A stretch of DNA of 64,000 nt from Flaccisagitta enflata. Taxonomy: Eukaryota > Chaetognatha > Sagittoidea > Aphragmophora. The stretch's first letter is position 1, and every line of letters starts with the position of its first letter. The stretch spans positions 39,308,001-39,372,000 of the forward strand of contig OZ231128.1 of NCBI GenBank assembly GCA_965153355.1, read 5' to 3'. The notes beneath the pieces were generated by a model. That model had not been told where the DNA came from, did not search any database, and was given only the letters and a program-made list of their open reading frames with translations. Made by a program: the position numbers and the translations under genes. This document shows positions 13,041 to 25,624 of the stretch, one piece after another.

Positions 13041-13859
13041 AGCCGTTTCATCTGGTTTCTAGTTTGACCATGAAGCCCTACCTATATTTGAGTAGGTGCA
13101 AATATGATTTGAAAAAAAAAATAAAACAAATAAACTCTGAAAAAAAAACAGAAAAAACTAAGGTAAAAGACCCGTGCCAGGCCCTGGAGGAAGAAGCTTG
13201 AGCACTGATTTTTGCAATTTTTATTGATTTTGCTTGTTTTCGTCTTTTTTTGCAATTATTCTATGGATAAAAAATGTTATTTTTTTAACATGCAAGGGAA
13301 AGGAATCTTAGAATAACAAGAATACTTATTTTTTAGAATAATCAGGAACAATTTTTTCTATCACACAACAGATTTCTATAATTTCTTTGATTTTTTGCTT
13401 ACATTTGGCTTAACGGCATTATGTATAAAGCTCTGAAATTGAGAAAAATCTTGCATTAAAAGCCTAATCATTACCATGAATGGTAAGGGTAAGGAAAAAA
13501 CACATCATCTAAACAAAAAATGAATGTTTTGAAGTGCCCTGATGGCTACTACCAATGGCCTCTATCTTGGCCATTTTCGCGATTTTTGCGATTTTCGCCT
13601 TTCGGATACCTCATTTTTGATCAAAAATGGATTATTTTTCCTCAAAAGGAAGATACCCAAATTTTTTTCTTACCTTTTCTACACACAATCAACCCCCAGA
13701 TTCCAGAGTTCCAAAAGGAATTTCCAAAATCAACCCTGTATGACCCCCTCTAAATATAGACTTACCCAATTTTTCATTTTGCTTTTCTTGAAATATCTCC
13801 GCTTTTGCTAGCCAGTTGCTTTTGTGCTTAATTTCTCCAGTTTGAGAATGCTTACTCAA

Positions 13860-14340
13860 ATTTAAGGGTTATTTGCGACCTTTGATCCCATTTTTTACCT
13901 ACTTCTTACAATCAACTGAAAAACAAAGAAGAATCCAAATCTGCAGTCAGAATTGTATTTTTCAAATTTTGAAACTTTTTCCCAAAAAATGGTTCGAAGG
14001 GTCGATTTTGGGGTCATTTATGACTTTTGACCCCATTTTGCCCCACTAACAATAAAAAAATGTAAAAAAGAAAGTAGATTCTTCAGCTAATTTTTTAAGA
14101 AGAATTCAAATCTGCTTTCAAAATAGCGAAATTCCGATTTTGAAATTTTTACCAAAAATGGTTCGAAGTTCAATTTGGGGTCTTTCATGACCTTTGACCC
14201 CGGACTTACTTGAAATAAAAAAATGAAAAAAGAAAAGTAGATTCTTCAGCTACTTTTTTGAGGAGAATCCAAATCTGCTTTCAGAATAGAAAAATTCCTA
14301 TTTTGAAATTTTGACCCCCTATAGGGGGTCCCCTTGTGAC
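13860..14340 (+). repeat. Diverged tandem repeat, about three units
   Basis: Units repeat the order ATGACCTTTGACCCC, then a poly-A-rich stretch, then GAATCCAAATCTGC, then TTTTGAAA. Spacing is roughly 140-170 bp. It lies in the outer right part of the giant inverted repeat and has no counterpart of this size in the left arm. Confidence 0.55.
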
Positions 14341-14483
14341 CCCTTGACCTTTGACCTCCGTGGTCGAATCATCCCCGACCTTATTTTGACCTTCCAAAAG
14401 TGTAAGATGGAAGGTAAGGACCTTATCTCTAATGTATTTCTTGTGCATGAGTCAACTCCAAAAAAAATGCCTGAAGTTAGGAC

Positions 14484-14978
14484 ACTATCTCGAGGCCCAA
14501 ATTCCAGTCTCGAGGCCCAAATCCCAGTCTTGAGGCCCAAATCCCAGCCTCAAGGCCCAAATCCTAGCCTCAAGTCCTAAATCCTAGCCTGGAGGCCCAG
14601 ATTTCAGTCTTGAAGCCCAAATCTCAGCCTCAAGGTCAAAATCTCAGCCAAGAGGCCCAGATCCTCGCCATGAGGCCCAAATCTCAGCCTCCAGGCTAGG
14701 ATTTAGGCCTTGAGGTTAGGATTTGGGCCTTGAGGCTGGGATTTGGGCCTCGAGACTGGGATTTGGGCCACGAGACTGGAATTTGGGCCTCGAGACTGGG
14801 ATTTGAGGGGGGGACGGAGGAGGAGGAGGGGGAGGAGGAGTAAATCCCCCATATGTGTGAAAGCATAGGTCATCGACCCCTTTGGGGCCGCTGCTCTGCT
14901 CCCCCCTCAACTTTAACCACAACCTACTTAGGCAGGGCACGGGTACCGCTGACCATTTAACGCTTTTGCGACTATTCT
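14484..14978 (-). mobile_element. Family B foldback, right half with expanded VNTR
   Basis: Many copies of the about 20-bp GAGGCCCAAATCCCAGTCTC unit in both orientations, then ATGTGTGAAAGCATAGGTCA, then GGGGCCGCTGC. The end GGGTACCGCTGACC...CGCTTTTGCGACTATT matches other copies. Confidence 0.65.
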
Positions 14979-15762
14979 CTCTCTCGTTTTCTTTTATTTT
15001 CTTTTTCCCATTCCGGTCTTTGCGTACGGAGATTTATCGCCTCATCGCGCGGGACTAAAAAATTCCTCAGTGAAATCTGCACAGAGCGAATAATCAGAGC
15101 GCGCAGTTGTGTGCATTTAGCATCTGAGGCAGGTCTTGTCTCTCTTTTATGCCGTTTGTGGGGGTGTTAGGCCTTGGTTTGCTTCTGATGTCGATTAAAT
15201 GGTGGAGTAGGAAATTTGCCACAAACATATACGTACAGAAATGGCACACCTCGAGAGTCTTATGAGGTGAGATTCGGATCAATACCCTAAAAAAAGTATT
15301 ACTGAACAGAAGTATAGGCGGTTATTCATCCAATCATTTGCTTTCCTCATTGGAAGGCATCAAAATGAAATTCACTGTTTTTTTTTGTTTTGTTTTTTTT
15401 AACAGCAAATTTTGGCAAAATGGAAATCTTACTTAGTCTAGTATTTTTCCGATGCTTGGCATTCTTGAGATGGTTAAATGTCTGACACAACACGTAACCT
15501 TGATGTGAGGTGGCTACATCAATGCAAGATCGGTTTGCGGTTTAGAAACCTAGTATCATCCACTCTATTGGATAAACATATACAGTACGATGGGAGCAAT
15601 GAGCTCTTCAGAAAGAGGGTCATTTCCTGCTTCCATATTTCACTGAAGTGGCTTATGCAATGGTTTTCCTGAAAGCTGGTGGGTCAGAGCATTGCGTGAA
15701 TAAAGTTATATGACTCTAGCTGTAACTGTTGACCAAAAAGAAAAAAAGTCCATCACCTGTTC

Positions 15763-15838
15763 TGTTTCGAACCCGCTACTCAAAGAGAAAATTCTCAACC
15801 AAAGTTCAACGCGCTACCAATAAAGCTACCGCGCCGCA
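15763..15838 (-). other. tRNA-like sequence (pol III boxes), degenerate
   Basis: On the reverse strand, TAGCTTTATTGGTAGCGCG resembles an A box with D-arm, and GGGTTCGAAAC resembles a B box, about 40 nt apart. The anticodon and T stems do not pair cleanly, so this is a decayed tRNA or SINE head rather than a working tRNA. Confidence 0.35.
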
Positions 15839-16446
15839 GGTAATCAGACAGTGCCAATCGTTGGTTTTGTTTTTATTGACTTGGTGCGTCTTACCCTGAT
15901 CTCGATATTACGCGAATTTGTTTCATTCGTTTGGCTTCGCCGAAGATTTTTATCTCCTGCATGTTTTATTTCATAAAATGGCTTAAAATTATCGTAAAAA
16001 CTTTTTTAAAAAAAGGAATTAAAGGATTTTTAAAGGTCTATCAAACAGTGTTGGTTTCATGTCGATCACATATGCACGACAAGGACAGGAGCGGATCAAA
16101 GACAAACTAAAAAAAACTGGAAATTTTTCAACCCCTTCGTCGTTGACATAAGATGCAGGTAATACGTCAGCAAATGTAGGGGTGTTCATGAACAATAATT
16201 TATTTGACTATTTATAAATGTGTAAAAATAATGTTTAAGTAAACAGTTCTATTATTAAAATCTCAACAAAAGCATATTTATGAACAGCAAAAATAACAAC
16301 TTTTAAGAATGTTTTTTTTTACAGATAGTTTAATTGAACATTGATTTAGTTTTTTATTTATTTTCATTGCAAAAAAAAAAATTATTATAAATTTATCATT
16401 ATAAATTTTTTTTAAAAGATTTTATTCAAACAAAAATTTTATTTTT

Positions 16447-16549
16447 ACAAAGCTGGATGCACGGCTACCTAAGTCCCGTGCGGGTGGGCAGGGGCCATAT
16501 TTGAGGTCTCTTCATCATGTTGTAGAGTCACATACCACGCGACTAAAAA
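16447..16549 (+). mobile_element. Hairpin element H-I, short deleted copy
   Basis: ACAAAGCTGGATGCACGGCT, then GTGCGGGTGGGCAGGGGC, and a GTAGAGTCACATACCACGCG end with CTAAAAA. It lacks the GACC microsatellite. Confidence 0.6.
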
Positions 16550-17035
16550 CCTTCAAAAAAATTAATTAAAACAAATTTTTACAATTCTACAATTCTTATT
16601 TAAAAACATCGGAAAATTGTTTTAAAGTTTTGTTTAAAAAGTTAAGAATATTACTTCTAAACATTAACAATATAAGTTTAGAAATGAATTTTATTGTTCA
16701 TTTATGGACACACATTATTTACCCTTTATTATCAAAATTATTTGATAATAACCATTTTCATAAATTGATTAATTCTTTTTTTAAACTGTTTACGAATATA
16801 CCTTCATATCCCGTTCATGAACATCCCATTATTTGCTAACGGAATATCTCTGACTTTTTGCCCCTGTGCTCCTCTTACCATGACTGGTTCTTACAGGCTG
16901 CGCCGAAGCTTTGGTCTAATGCTGCTGCTGTTGCTGCTGCTTCAGACTGAGGCCGCATCGCTACAGCTGACCAGACGAGTTCGTTGTTGGCTAACAGTGC
17001 GCATTGGCAGCGAGCGCTGACAAAGTGTGTCTCAT

Positions 17036-17851
17036 TTGGATGCTTCACATAGCAAAAGTTGGGAGTATCCCTTCACCCTATTTTGGTAATGGGGATGATC
17101 ATTTTTCCTTTTTTCAAAATTTCTTCATCTTCCATTTTTGTTTTGGCCTTCAGTTCCTACAGATTTCGCAGAATTCAGCAAAATTCTATATACCGTATTT
17201 CCTCTAATTAGCGCCCAGGGCGCTTACAAAATTGAAAAATGACATTGCCTCTGTTACCCCCTAATTAGCGCCCTCTCTATGATATTTTGTAAAGAATAAG
17301 ATATTGTAAAACAGTGAAAAAATAGTAAATGTTAGGAAAAAACAGATATGGAATCTAACTTAAACAGAAAGATCACAAATAAATTAAAAGAAACAGGTAA
17401 AAATAGATTAAAACACAATGAGAACCTCATTTTTTGAATAATATTTCAGCAAAGATGCATCTTGAAAATACATTTTTTTCCGAAAAGAGGGGGGGCGCTT
17501 ATTAGGGGAGGGGCGCTAATTAGAGGAAATACGGTAGTTTTGTTACAAAAAGGACAATTCTTTGTTTTTTAAAATTATGATGTTTATAAAAATTAACAAA
17601 GATATTAGAATATAACTAATGAAAGAGCTTATGAAAAGGCAGATCAACAATTTTATGAAGAATACAGATTTGTAAAAGTTAATTCAAAGAATGTTAGCAT
17701 GCAAATTAGGTCCTCAAACAGAATTTTCTATAAAATGGAAGATGAACAATTTTTAATAAGAGAAAAATAATAAGAGTTCTAAAATTAGCCACTCCATATC
17801 AAGTAAAGAGGGTGAAAAGAATTAAGCAACTTTTGCTATGTGAAGCACCCA
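17036..17851. mobile_element. Inverted-repeat element interrupted by a MITE
   Basis: GCTTCACATAGCAAAAGTTG at 17041 is exactly complementary to 17827-17846. The similarity continues inward to a TTCACCCT motif on both arms. The MITE at 17191-17536 lies inside. Confidence 0.5.
17191..17536. mobile_element. MITE with perfect 26-bp terminal inverted repeats
   Basis: TACCGTATTTCCTCTAATTA plus GCGCCC at the left is exactly complementary to 17511-17536. The 346-bp interior is AT-rich and non-coding. The outer TA may be the target site. Similar 'CGTATTTCCTC...GCGCC' termini are common in invertebrate MITEs (from memory, not searched). Confidence 0.75.
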
Positions 17852-18644
17852 ATTCTCTCATGTCGATCGCGTAAGTTCAGGAAACTAAGTTGCGAACTGC
17901 GCGGGGATCAAAGATCGCCGCGCGGTTTCTTCTTTCACACTTATTAAATGTTTATATATTTCAAACGGTAAGAGATATCTGCGTGAAATTTTAAACTTGT
18001 AATATTCACACATCAGACCGCTCACTGACAATTATTCAAGGTTGTCATGACTGGCAAACATATAAAAAAACTTCGATGAATTTCATGTTTTTGACAACGT
18101 GGAAAAAATGTTTTATGCGATTACGGCCAAAGTAATTACGTGATCGCCATACAACTTACCCAGGATTTGTCCAAGGGTTGGATGGTTGTTCATGCAAAAT
18201 TTCAGAAAATTTTGTTGAATACTTTCAGACCTACGCTTTTTTGAAATTTTTGGGTGGGTAGGCTGGTTCGGGTGGTTCTACTTACTGAAATTTCTTGAAA
18301 CTTCACACATCAGTAGACAAGGTCATATGATGTTACCATACAAAAAATCAAGTCAATCGGTCAATCCGTTCTTGAGATATGAGCTTTCAAAGTTTGGGTA
18401 AAAAAAGTCACGATGGATTCCACCACTTAAAAAAAATCACGAACACGTTCGTTCTCAGACTGGGTGTATTTCACGCTTGAGCGCTCATGAAATCATGAAC
18501 AGTGTTTATTCTTTTGATCACTACGTCTTACAGTGCAACCCCGCCTCCATAACAACAGGACAAGATATTTCAGTCCCAAAATCATTCTGCCTTTTGTAGT
18601 GTTAAAATATCTTTAGTAATTCTCATTGCTCCCATCGTACTGTA

Positions 18645-19804
18645 GGTTATCTAGTTAGGATGATATATGTATATTTTTGTTATTTTTTTATCAGAATGAT
18701 TATACTGCATACCTCCAAGAAAACTGGTACAGTAACACTTAAAGTATGACTTAATTGTGGAAACGATATGAGCCATATATGAGAGTGCTTTACCAAATTT
18801 TCCGCTCAACCTGTTATGTGCTTATGAGGCCAATCACGTGCCTCTTAGATTGGTTGATTGCTTGAGAGGCCGCTTTGGCCATGAGAGCCCAAAATGCCCC
18901 TAGGCGCTAGGCAGCTTAAGTGCTTATGACGCCAATCGTGTGTCTCTGATGTTAATCATGTGCTCTTTAAGATTGTTGTGCTTGTGCGCCTAATTGGCCA
19001 TGAGTGCCTCCACGGCCGTCAGGCTGGTTATGTGCGGGGGAGCAGCGGAATAAAGGATTGCCGTGACTCGTCGTGTCTTTGCCTTTGTATTCCAGATTCC
19101 AGAATAAGAACGACTCACGCCAGACCAAAGAAGTACAAAACATGATCATATAATCACTTACATTTTTTTCATAAGAACATTCATTTTTTTTGGCCAAAGC
19201 CATCAAGAGATAGAGATAGCTACCAATACCATAACAACTATGTTCCTAATTTCATGCCTTAATGCTCTTATAAACTAAGTTCTTAACATAAGATACAAGT
19301 GTTTTACTCAATCTTTTTCATGATCGCCTGCTCCAAGTGGGACTGTCAGTTCTTTAGTCATTCCCTTATCATGACCGTTTTAATAGCCTGCAACGCGACA
19401 CCATCTTTTACCAAATAAGACAGTTGTTCTGTCAGTCTCACTGCTGCTAACATACTGTTGACCAGTTAGTAATTCAGTAAGATTGCTTTTTTGATGTTTA
19501 TGCATTTATGGGCGGTTTTAGTATCAGCCGCTGCCCATCTTTACTTAATTGACCTTTTCATCAATATCAAACTATCCATATTTGAACACATGTCGTGAAT
19601 GAATATTTGTTAGATCAATTACAACCCACCGAGGTGCTTGATTTCATGCATGAATAAGTCGTAAACACCTCTACCAATAAAGGCAGCTATCGCTGTAGGA
19701 AAAAAGTCATAAATACTGAGAAAAAGAAACGGAGAGAGACAGAGTAGAGATAGAGACAGAGAGTGAGAGAGAAAAAAAACAGAGAAAAAAAGACAGAGAA
19801 AAAA

Positions 19805-19852
<48 letters not shown>

Positions 19853-20021
19853 AGAGAGAGAAAAGTTGTAAGTGCTTGCATATACATGCATAAGCATGCA
19901 AACATATATGCTTGCATGCGTGCATGTAACCCAGTGGTGCACTTAATTTGTTGCCAACATTCAAAACTATCTGCTAGAATATTTTAAAGTTCAAATAAAC
20001 TTCTGCTAACTCAATATCTCA
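18645..20021. other. Non-coding stretch with a GA-rich microsatellite
   Basis: Imperfect purine repeats lie at about 19725-19863. Two loosely repeated blocks with CCAATC, GTGTCTCT and GGCCATGAG lie at about 18815-19020. No gene seen. Confidence 0.45.
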
Positions 20022-20164
20022 TTTTTAGTCGCGGACACGCGACTCTACACTTTGCCCGGTAGGTTGGTAGGTTGGTAACAAATTTTGTTGAATTTCATGC
20101 GGTTTTTGCATTAACGCTCCTGCCCAACCGTCCGTGACTCGATCGCCGTGTATCCGGCCTTGTT
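20022..20164 (-). mobile_element. Hairpin element H-I, short copy
   Basis: Reverse orientation. TTTTTAGTCGCGGACACGCG hairpin end, TAGGTTGG tract, GCTCCTGCCCAACCGTCCG, then CCGTGTATCCGGCCTTGTT. Confidence 0.7.
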
Positions 20165-20883
20165 TGAAAAAATAAAAAAAATTAAAAAAAGATTTTAAAG
20201 ATTATAAAATAAAAGTTGGTGATTGTAAAGACCTCTGGTTGGCGCCATTTGAAAAGAAAAATTCAGTTTTTTTTTTCAGCTATCAATTTCATGCAGTCCT
20301 ATTTTGCCCAAAAAATGTATCAACCTCCTAAAATATCTCAAAAATATATTGGAAAACAATTTTCCTCTGCAGGTCTCAAAAAGTCGAGGAATCTTCAAGA
20401 CTTCGACTTTTTTCCAAATGAAAAACAATTGAAGAGGAGGCAAGGAGTTAGGAGTAAAAGGTAATCCGCTCACAAGTGCCAAGATACAGAGTAACAAACC
20501 AATTTTTCACTCGCTCATCTCAGAGTGAGGCTGTCTCTTGGGCCCCTCTAACAACTCATCGTTAAGTAGCCGGGCTTTTTTCTTCATCTGAATGATTAAC
20601 TCCCACTCAGCAAAACGAACAATGAGTTACAGAATACTCTCCGTTGAGTTCCCAAGATGCGAGTCCCTGGAGTCTAATGGAGGCTCTCTACAAACGTGCA
20701 GCGTAGACAAGATAGAAGTGTAATGGGTCTTTGATTTGAAAGGGCTCATCTGTTAAAAAAGAAAAAGAAAATAAATACATAAAATTTACAACCCTCCATG
20801 ATGGACAAGCATAACAGCAACTACTGTCAGCATCGCATAAATGATGACGAAGACAATTTTCCTTTCATCCACTTAGCGGACGT
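20165..20883. other. Non-coding stretch
   Basis: The part at about 20230-20440 (GGCGCCATTTGAAA, AAAAGTCGA...TCGACTTTTTT) resembles 45660-45830, so it may be an old repeat. No gene. Confidence 0.4.
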
Positions 20884-21050
20884 AACAAGGCTGGATACAC
20901 GGCTACTCTAGTCGCGTGCGGGGGGGGGGGGGGGGAGCAGTGCTGGGGAAGGTCACTGGGGCATCTGGGCAGGAACTGCTATCAAAAAAACTAAAAAACA
21001 TCGAAAAAGTAATAGTCGCAAAAGCATTGGATGGCATGCAGGGACCCAGA
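20884..21050 (+). mobile_element. H-I left half running into a family B end
   Basis: AACAAGGCTGGATACACGGC, then a 17-base G run, GGGCAGGAAC, and AGTCGCAAAAGCATTGGATG, which is the family B terminus. The normal H-I hairpin end is missing. Confidence 0.55.
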
Positions 21051-21942
21051 GGAAGGCAGGTGTCCCATAAAAGTTGAGCGGCACGATTTTATTCCCCCTG
21101 CCTTTGAGAAATTTTCTTCCCGACAATCCATCGTTCTAAAATCAGCCAATTTTCTTCACACAAAGCAATAAAACAGTATGTTATAGGTTTTAAATAGTGT
21201 TAGAATGTATTGTAGCAATCAGATACTACCATTTGGAACTACCCAAAGTGGCTAAATCTTCAAAAACTTTTTCCTTTTTCTTCTATTTTCTAGCCTTTGA
21301 TTTTTTTTCCCCATCTCCAAACCTTTTGATTTGGGGGGGGGAATACTCAACTTTATACAGGCCTGAGAGGAGGGCCCAGATTTTTTTATTTTGATATAAC
21401 TAATGTATTCCAAAAATTTCAGGACCATAGCCGTTCTCTTAAACCATGTCATATTACCTGAAAAATGGTTCTGTGAGAGGGCAAGAAATTTCAAAAATCA
21501 TTTTTTCCTCAAATCTGTTAGACTCAGTTCCTTATGGTATGTCCAGATACTACATTTCTTTTTTTAAATTTTGTTTTTAAGCTGAAAAAATGCAAAAAAC
21601 CTCCAAAAATAAAGTTTTTAAAAAACAAGGTCTTTTTAACAAGGTTTTTGCTTTTCCAGCACAAAAACAAATTTACAAAAAGAAAAATATAGTATCTGAA
21701 ACATATTTAAAGAATCTGGAAATCTGGCATCAGTTCACTGAGAAAAATGAATTCAAAAAGTGACCTTCAAGATGAGCCATGACTCAAGGTAGCAATATGA
21801 TGAATATTCTGAACATCTATAGTCCTGAAATTTTAGAATAGTGAATACATCAAGTGACATAATATCATAGGCCCACTGCTCTAGTCCTGCATGAGCAAAA
21901 GTGTATTCTCCTCAGCGTACTGTAGGTGAGAACTAGAAATGA
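21051..21942. other. Non-coding stretch, nothing recognised
   Basis: AT-rich. CAGCGTACTGTAGG at about 21914 is a stray fragment of the GTACTGTA terminus found just downstream. Confidence 0.45.
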
Positions 21943-23133
21943 TGCAGTACGATGGGAGCAATAACGACCTAGACTGGACACCCCCCTCTGCATAGCCCCC
22001 AAAAGAAAAACCAAAAAACCGTTTCTGGGGACCCCAGGAACTATCATCTAGGATGTCTTGGCTACCCAAAACAACATCAGACGAAATCATTTGAAGGCAA
22101 AATTTAGATAAAAGTCAATTTTTTTGCAAAAATCAAGCATTTTTTAGCATGTTTAGCATTTTTTCTGTTCACATAGCTTCCAAAACTATAGAAAATATCT
22201 GAAAAGTGTAGGGATACCTAATAGACAACTACTTTACCATTTTCAAGCTAGTTTTGATTTAATATTTTAAAGATTAGAGCAAAAAATAGCAAAAAGCAAC
22301 AAGTGGCTCTTTTTAATTATTTCTGCCTAAAATTGTTGAGCTACTTCATAAACCTGTAAACTATAAAAAGTGTGTGGGAACAGTTGGACTGTATGTAGTT
22401 TTGACTTTCTTATGTAATTATTGAAATATCTATCACTTGAAAGTTAAAAAAATGACTTGGAAACGGTAAATCCAGGCCTTTTTTTTAGTAATTCAAAGTT
22501 TTTGAGTTTTAAATACCCTCAAACTATTTTATAAAGGTGTGAGTGTATATATTATACAGATTTTTATGTATAATTCACTAGTTTGTATTATGATTAAATA
22601 TCAAAGTTAATTATATTTTTGTTTTGACCATTTTCATGCTCTTAAGTGTTAGATATCTCTTTTAGGCAAATAAAAATATACTACCCACCAAATAGCTTTA
22701 ACAGCATTAGAAAGCGGAAATATGTTTGTTTGTATGCCTTTGGGGACATGCAGAGAGGGGTGTATACGTGTATACATGGACAGCAATGTAGTGTCCAGGC
22801 AACTAAACGTCAGCTTAATTGAAAGATGTGTATCCAGCCTTCTTTAAAACGGTTCCTCTGTAACAAACGTGGAAGACACCCAACGCTATTCATCCAGTAA
22901 CAACATAAATGCAGCTAGATCAGTCTATCATTTAAAGAGCCATGTGACAAATTACGTTTAGAGATCAGATCAGCTGATCTTAAAAGATGACAATACTTGT
23001 TCTGTTTACATACGGAAGACATCATGACTTTTTTCTGAGTTTTGATTCTCTTTTTTTTCGTAAGAATATATATCTTTAATTAAACATAATAATTAAGAAA
23101 TAATTTGATCATGATGAAGCTTGAAAATACAAA

Positions 23134-24604
23134 AACAAGGCCAACACCTTTAAGTCGCGTGCGAGATGATGGTGGCCAACTGAATTGACCTTGACTCCTT
23201 ATTGTCACTTTATTGACTTAATCCAGACTTAAACCAGACTTAAACCAGACTTAAACCAGACTTAAGCCAGACTTAAACCAGACTTGCTAGACTCAAGCCA
23301 GACTCAAGCAGACTCAAGCCAGACAAACCAGACTCCGGCCAGACTCAAACTTCACACTCACAAGCCACACTCCAAGCCAGACTCAGCAGACTCAAAGCCA
23401 GACTCCAAGAAGCCAGACTCAGCCAGACTCCGAACTAGACTCAAACTAGACTTAAACCAGACTAGACTTAAACCAGACCTAAAACCAAGACCTAAACCAG
23501 ACCTAAACCAGACTTAAACAGACTTAAACCAGGCAAACCAGAAAACTAGATCTTAACCAAACTAAAACCAGACCTTAACCAAACTTAAATCAGATCTAAA
23601 CCAGACTTAAAACCATGTAAAAAAATGGAATGACTTAAAGTGACTCAGAATGATTTATAGTGACTCAGAATGACAAAGAATGACAAAATGAATAAAAATG
23701 ACTTAAAATGATTTAAAATGACTTAAAATGATGTAAAATGACAAAAAAAATAAAAAACTGCAATCACAAAAAAAAATGACCTAAATTGATTTAGAATGAC
23801 TTAGAATGACTTGAGAATGACTGAAATTGACTACAAATGACTTAAAATGACAAAAGACATAAACAGCGAAAAAATGCTAAACCTTTTGAACCTGGGAATG
23901 ACTTCTAGTGACTCAGAGTGACCACAGTGACTCAGAATGACTTCTACAAGTGACTCAGAATGACTTCTAGTGACTCAGAATGACTTCTAGTGACTCAGAA
24001 TGACTAAGAAGAAGCAGCTCTTAAGCCAAGCTTATACTGAGCTAAAACCCAGACTTAAGAAAAACGGAACATAAAGCCAGATAATCGAGGGCATTGACCA
24101 GACTTCGCCTGACCTAAACCAGACTTAAACCAGACTTAACCAGATTTAAACAGACTTAAGCAGACTTAACCAAGACTCAAACCAGATAAAATGACTTAGA
24201 ATTTTTAAGAATGACAGATTGAAGTTGAAATAACTTTAAATGGTGTAAAATGACAAAAACTTCAAAAGACTAATGACTTTAGTATTGAAATGACTTAGAA
24301 TGACTTAAGATGACTTAGGATGACTTAGAATGACTTTGAATAACTTAAAATGACCTAAAATGACTTAAAATGACATAAAACAACAAAAACTTCAAAAGTC
24401 AAAAAATGACTTAAAGTGACTGAATATTGGAATATGTTAGAATGACTTGAAGGACTTAGAACCAACCAGAATAACTTAAAATGACCTGGGAAATGACTTA
24501 AAATAACATAAAGCAACAAAAAAAGCTAACGAAAGCAAAGTGTGACGGACCGACCGACAGACAGACGGACAGAGTGGGTCATAGAGTCGCGTGCAGCGAC
24601 TAAA
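23134..24604 (+). mobile_element. Hairpin element H-II with ACTTAAACCAG and AATGACTT arrays
   Basis: AACAAGGCCAACACC, then AAGTCGCGTGC. The middle (about 23218-24520) is two diverged tandem arrays: CCAGACTTAAA units, then AATGACTTAG/AGTGACTCAG units, alternating twice. The right end is GTGACGGACCGACCGAC, then ATAGAGTCGCGTGCAGCGAC. No coding capacity. Confidence 0.75.
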
Positions 24605-25115
24605 GGCTAAATTTACTGTTTCCAAGTCATTTTTTAAACTTTTAAGTGATAGATATTTCATTGAAATTGCTAAAAAAAGTCGAAACCAGTAGTCCAACTG
24701 TTTCCACACACTTTTTATAGTTTACAGGCTTTATGAAATAGCTAGAACAATTTTAAAGCAGAAAAAATGTTAAAAAACAGCTTAGTTTGCTGTTTTTTTG
24801 CTATTTTTTGCTCTTATCTTTGAAATATTAACCAAAACAAGCTTGAAATGGTAAACGCAGTTGTATGTTAGGTATCCCAACACTTTTCAGATATTTTCTT
24901 AGTTTTGGAAGCTATGTGAACAGAAAAAATGCCAAAAATGCTAAAAAATACTTGATTTTTGCAAAAAAAATGACTTTTATTTAAATTTTGCATTCAAATG
25001 ATTTAGTCTGATGTTGTTTTAGGTAGCAAGACATCCTAGATTAATGGATTCTTGGGGTCCCTAAGAAAGCAATTTTTTTTTTTTGATTTCTTTGGGGGCA
25101 TGTGGAGAAGTGTGG

Positions 25116-25624
25116 AGGATAGATTTAGGTATCTTAATTTTATTTGTATTATAAAATATTTGAGATTTACGCTAATCAAAGGTTGCTCTATTGAGTGAAT
25201 GCATTTGTGTCTCTTAAACTTCAACTTGTCACTTGACCTCATCAAGATTTCTTTTTTCATGGTTCTAACCCATTTCATTAGATCGGGCGTAAAATTTCAT
25301 ACAGTTTTGTAAAAGAATCAGCTCAATCGGACTATTTTTAGAGGTTTTACTGTTATGTTATGCAAATCAATTTTTGAGCAAAACTTAGAATGGCCATAAA
25401 ACCTATAAAAATGGACAAATTGAGCAGATTTTTTTTCTCAAAACCATATAAAATTTTCTACCCAATAGATTAGAACTTTCAAAAATGAAGTCTTGATGAG
25501 GTCAAGTCGCAAGTTGAAGTTTTAGAGACACAAACATTTTCACTCAATAGAGCAACCTTTAATTAGCCTAAATCTCAAATATTTTGCGATACAAATAGAA
25601 TTAGTATACCTAAAATCTATCCTT
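25116..25624. mobile_element. Foldback element nested in the right arm of the larger element
   Basis: Arms of about 163 bp (25116-25278 and 25462-25624) are imperfect complements: AGGATAGATTT, AATATTTGAGATTTA, GGTTGCTCTATTGAGTGA, CTTGACCTCATCAAGA. The loop is about 180 bp. Confidence 0.7.

Larger units (their letters stand above)
10396..14490. mobile_element. Giant composite inverted repeat, about 4 kb
   Basis: The arms at 10689-11427 and 13052-13753 are long imperfect reverse complements. Shared pieces include AGCTTCTTCCTCCAGG, CATTCATTTTTG and GGGGGTCATACAGGGTTGAT. Outside them, 10396-10680 and 13760-14490 are also diverged complements: TCCTAACTTC and GAAGTTAGGAC sit next to family B tails on both sides. 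The core (11440-12600) has no recognisable gene, only a short ORF at 11840-12211 in frames full of stops. Family C at 12605-13040 lies between the arms. Confidence 0.65.
15581..18644. mobile_element. 3.1-kb element with 23-bp terminal inverted repeats
   Basis: TACAGTACGATGGGAGCAAT plus GAG at 15581-15603 is matched by its exact complement at 18622-18644. The same terminus bounds the unrelated interior at 21943-25658. I see no transposase ORF, so it is probably non-autonomous. The inside holds a tRNA-like sequence, an H-I element and two nested inverted-repeat elements. The last 97 bp before the right end also occur alone at 8418-8514. Confidence 0.65.

Noticed and set aside
15763-15838. Functional tRNA gene on the reverse strand
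   Set aside because: The A and B boxes are present but stems do not close and no proper anticodon loop is seen; kept only as a tRNA-like relic.
16817-17020. ORF with a poly-Leu run that could be a signal peptide
   Set aside because: The Leu run is a CTG microsatellite and the ORF lies inside a non-autonomous element.
20230-20464. Possible small gene resembling parts of 45655-45890
   Set aside because: Similarity lies in DNA motifs rather than a common reading frame, so it looks like an old repeat.
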